Made by a program: the position numbers and the translations under genes. From the NCBI RefSeq assembly GCF_030150285.1, contig NZ_JASLGE010000112.1, positions 1 to 11,864 on the forward strand: a stretch of 11,864 bases of DNA, written 5' to 3'. Each line of letters begins with the position of its first letter. Position 1 is the stretch's first letter. The notes beneath the pieces were generated by a model. That model searched no databases. It had not been told where the DNA came from and saw only the letters and a list, made by a program, of their open reading frames with translations. This DNA is from Pseudomonas sp. GTDB taxonomy: Bacteria > Pseudomonadota > Gammaproteobacteria > Pseudomonadales > Pseudomonadaceae. Shown one piece after another: positions 11,752 through 11,864 of the stretch.

Positions 11752-11864
11752 CTATCCAATATAAATAACCCGTGCTGATTCTTCTTTCTTTCTCAGCTCT
11801 TCGTATCTCTTAAAAGCTTCTTCATGACTCTTATATACACTGTCAATTATTTGATACTCCTTTC
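11752..11864 (-). CDS. C-terminal end of a small charged phage protein (5' part outside window)
   Basis: The frame enters from the right edge and ends at TAG 11754-11752. The visible 36 residues begin KEYQIIDSVYKSHEEAFKRY and end SARVIYIG. They form a charged helix (HEEAFKRYEELRKKEE) followed by a short strand. This resembles small phage proteins with a Y-x-S-H-E-E-A motif, of unknown function. It ends 13 bases before the next start. Too little is present to name the family. Confidence 0.65.
   Translation of the reverse strand, partial: KEYQIIDSVYKSHEEAFKRYEELRKKEESARVIYIG

Noticed and set aside
1..11864. CRISPR array, insertion sequence, integrase or attachment site
   Set aside because: No regular spaced repeats, no transposase or recombinase-like protein and no terminal inverted repeats were seen in the window.

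Overview
The window is a piece of a tailed-phage (or prophage) genome with an AT-rich composition. The best fit is a siphophage of a Gram-negative, probably gammaproteobacterial, host. The left part carries a tail-tip protein of the lambda J/TipJ type and a pectate-lyase-fold tailspike. The lysis cassette ends in a two-component spanin (Rz with Rz1 nested inside it), which is only needed by a phage that must breach an outer membrane. No integrase, repressor, capsid, portal or terminase gene lies in the window, so the lifestyle cannot be judged from here, and neither can the exact host.

Layout. Positions 1-4823 are on the + strand and late in character: the 3' end of the tail-tip gene, the tailspike, two consecutive holin-like membrane proteins, an M15-family peptidase endolysin, then Rz/Rz1. 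A strong intrinsic terminator at about 4826-4852 closes this unit. Positions 4854-11864 are on the - strand and converge on that terminator. This is an early/middle-type operon of about twenty small, tightly packed genes, read from right to left. Many starts overlap the preceding stop (ATGA, TAATG or longer overlaps), and most have a clear purine-rich ribosome-binding site.

Within the - strand operon, the promoter-proximal (right) part is a DNA recombination module: a small conserved phage protein, a Bet/RecT-type annealing protein, a lambda-Exo/YqaJ-like PD-(D/E)XK nuclease, a very acidic unknown protein and an SSB. A hairpin at 9188-9214 after ssb may partly terminate this unit. A candidate promoter overlapping an inverted repeat at 8898-8926 may restart transcription. 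The distal part (8853 to 4854) holds small proteins: a ribbon-helix-helix-like protein, a one-pass membrane protein, a two-part protein with an FlbD-like front half, and two different all-alpha (MazG-type) nucleotide pyrophosphohydrolase-like proteins. It ends with two tandem paralogues, a double-CxxC zinc-ribbon protein and an unknown protein.

Taken together, the right half prepares the phage genome (recombination, strand protection, nucleotide-pool adjustment) and the left half makes adsorption and lysis proteins. Nothing here is certain to be a wholly new system. The least explained parts are the small-gene cluster at 4854-8853, the pairing of two MazG-type enzymes (one fused to an SH3-like N-terminal domain, one lacking the usual first glutamate), the acidic protein between exo and ssb, and the inverted repeat in the 8854-8933 gap.
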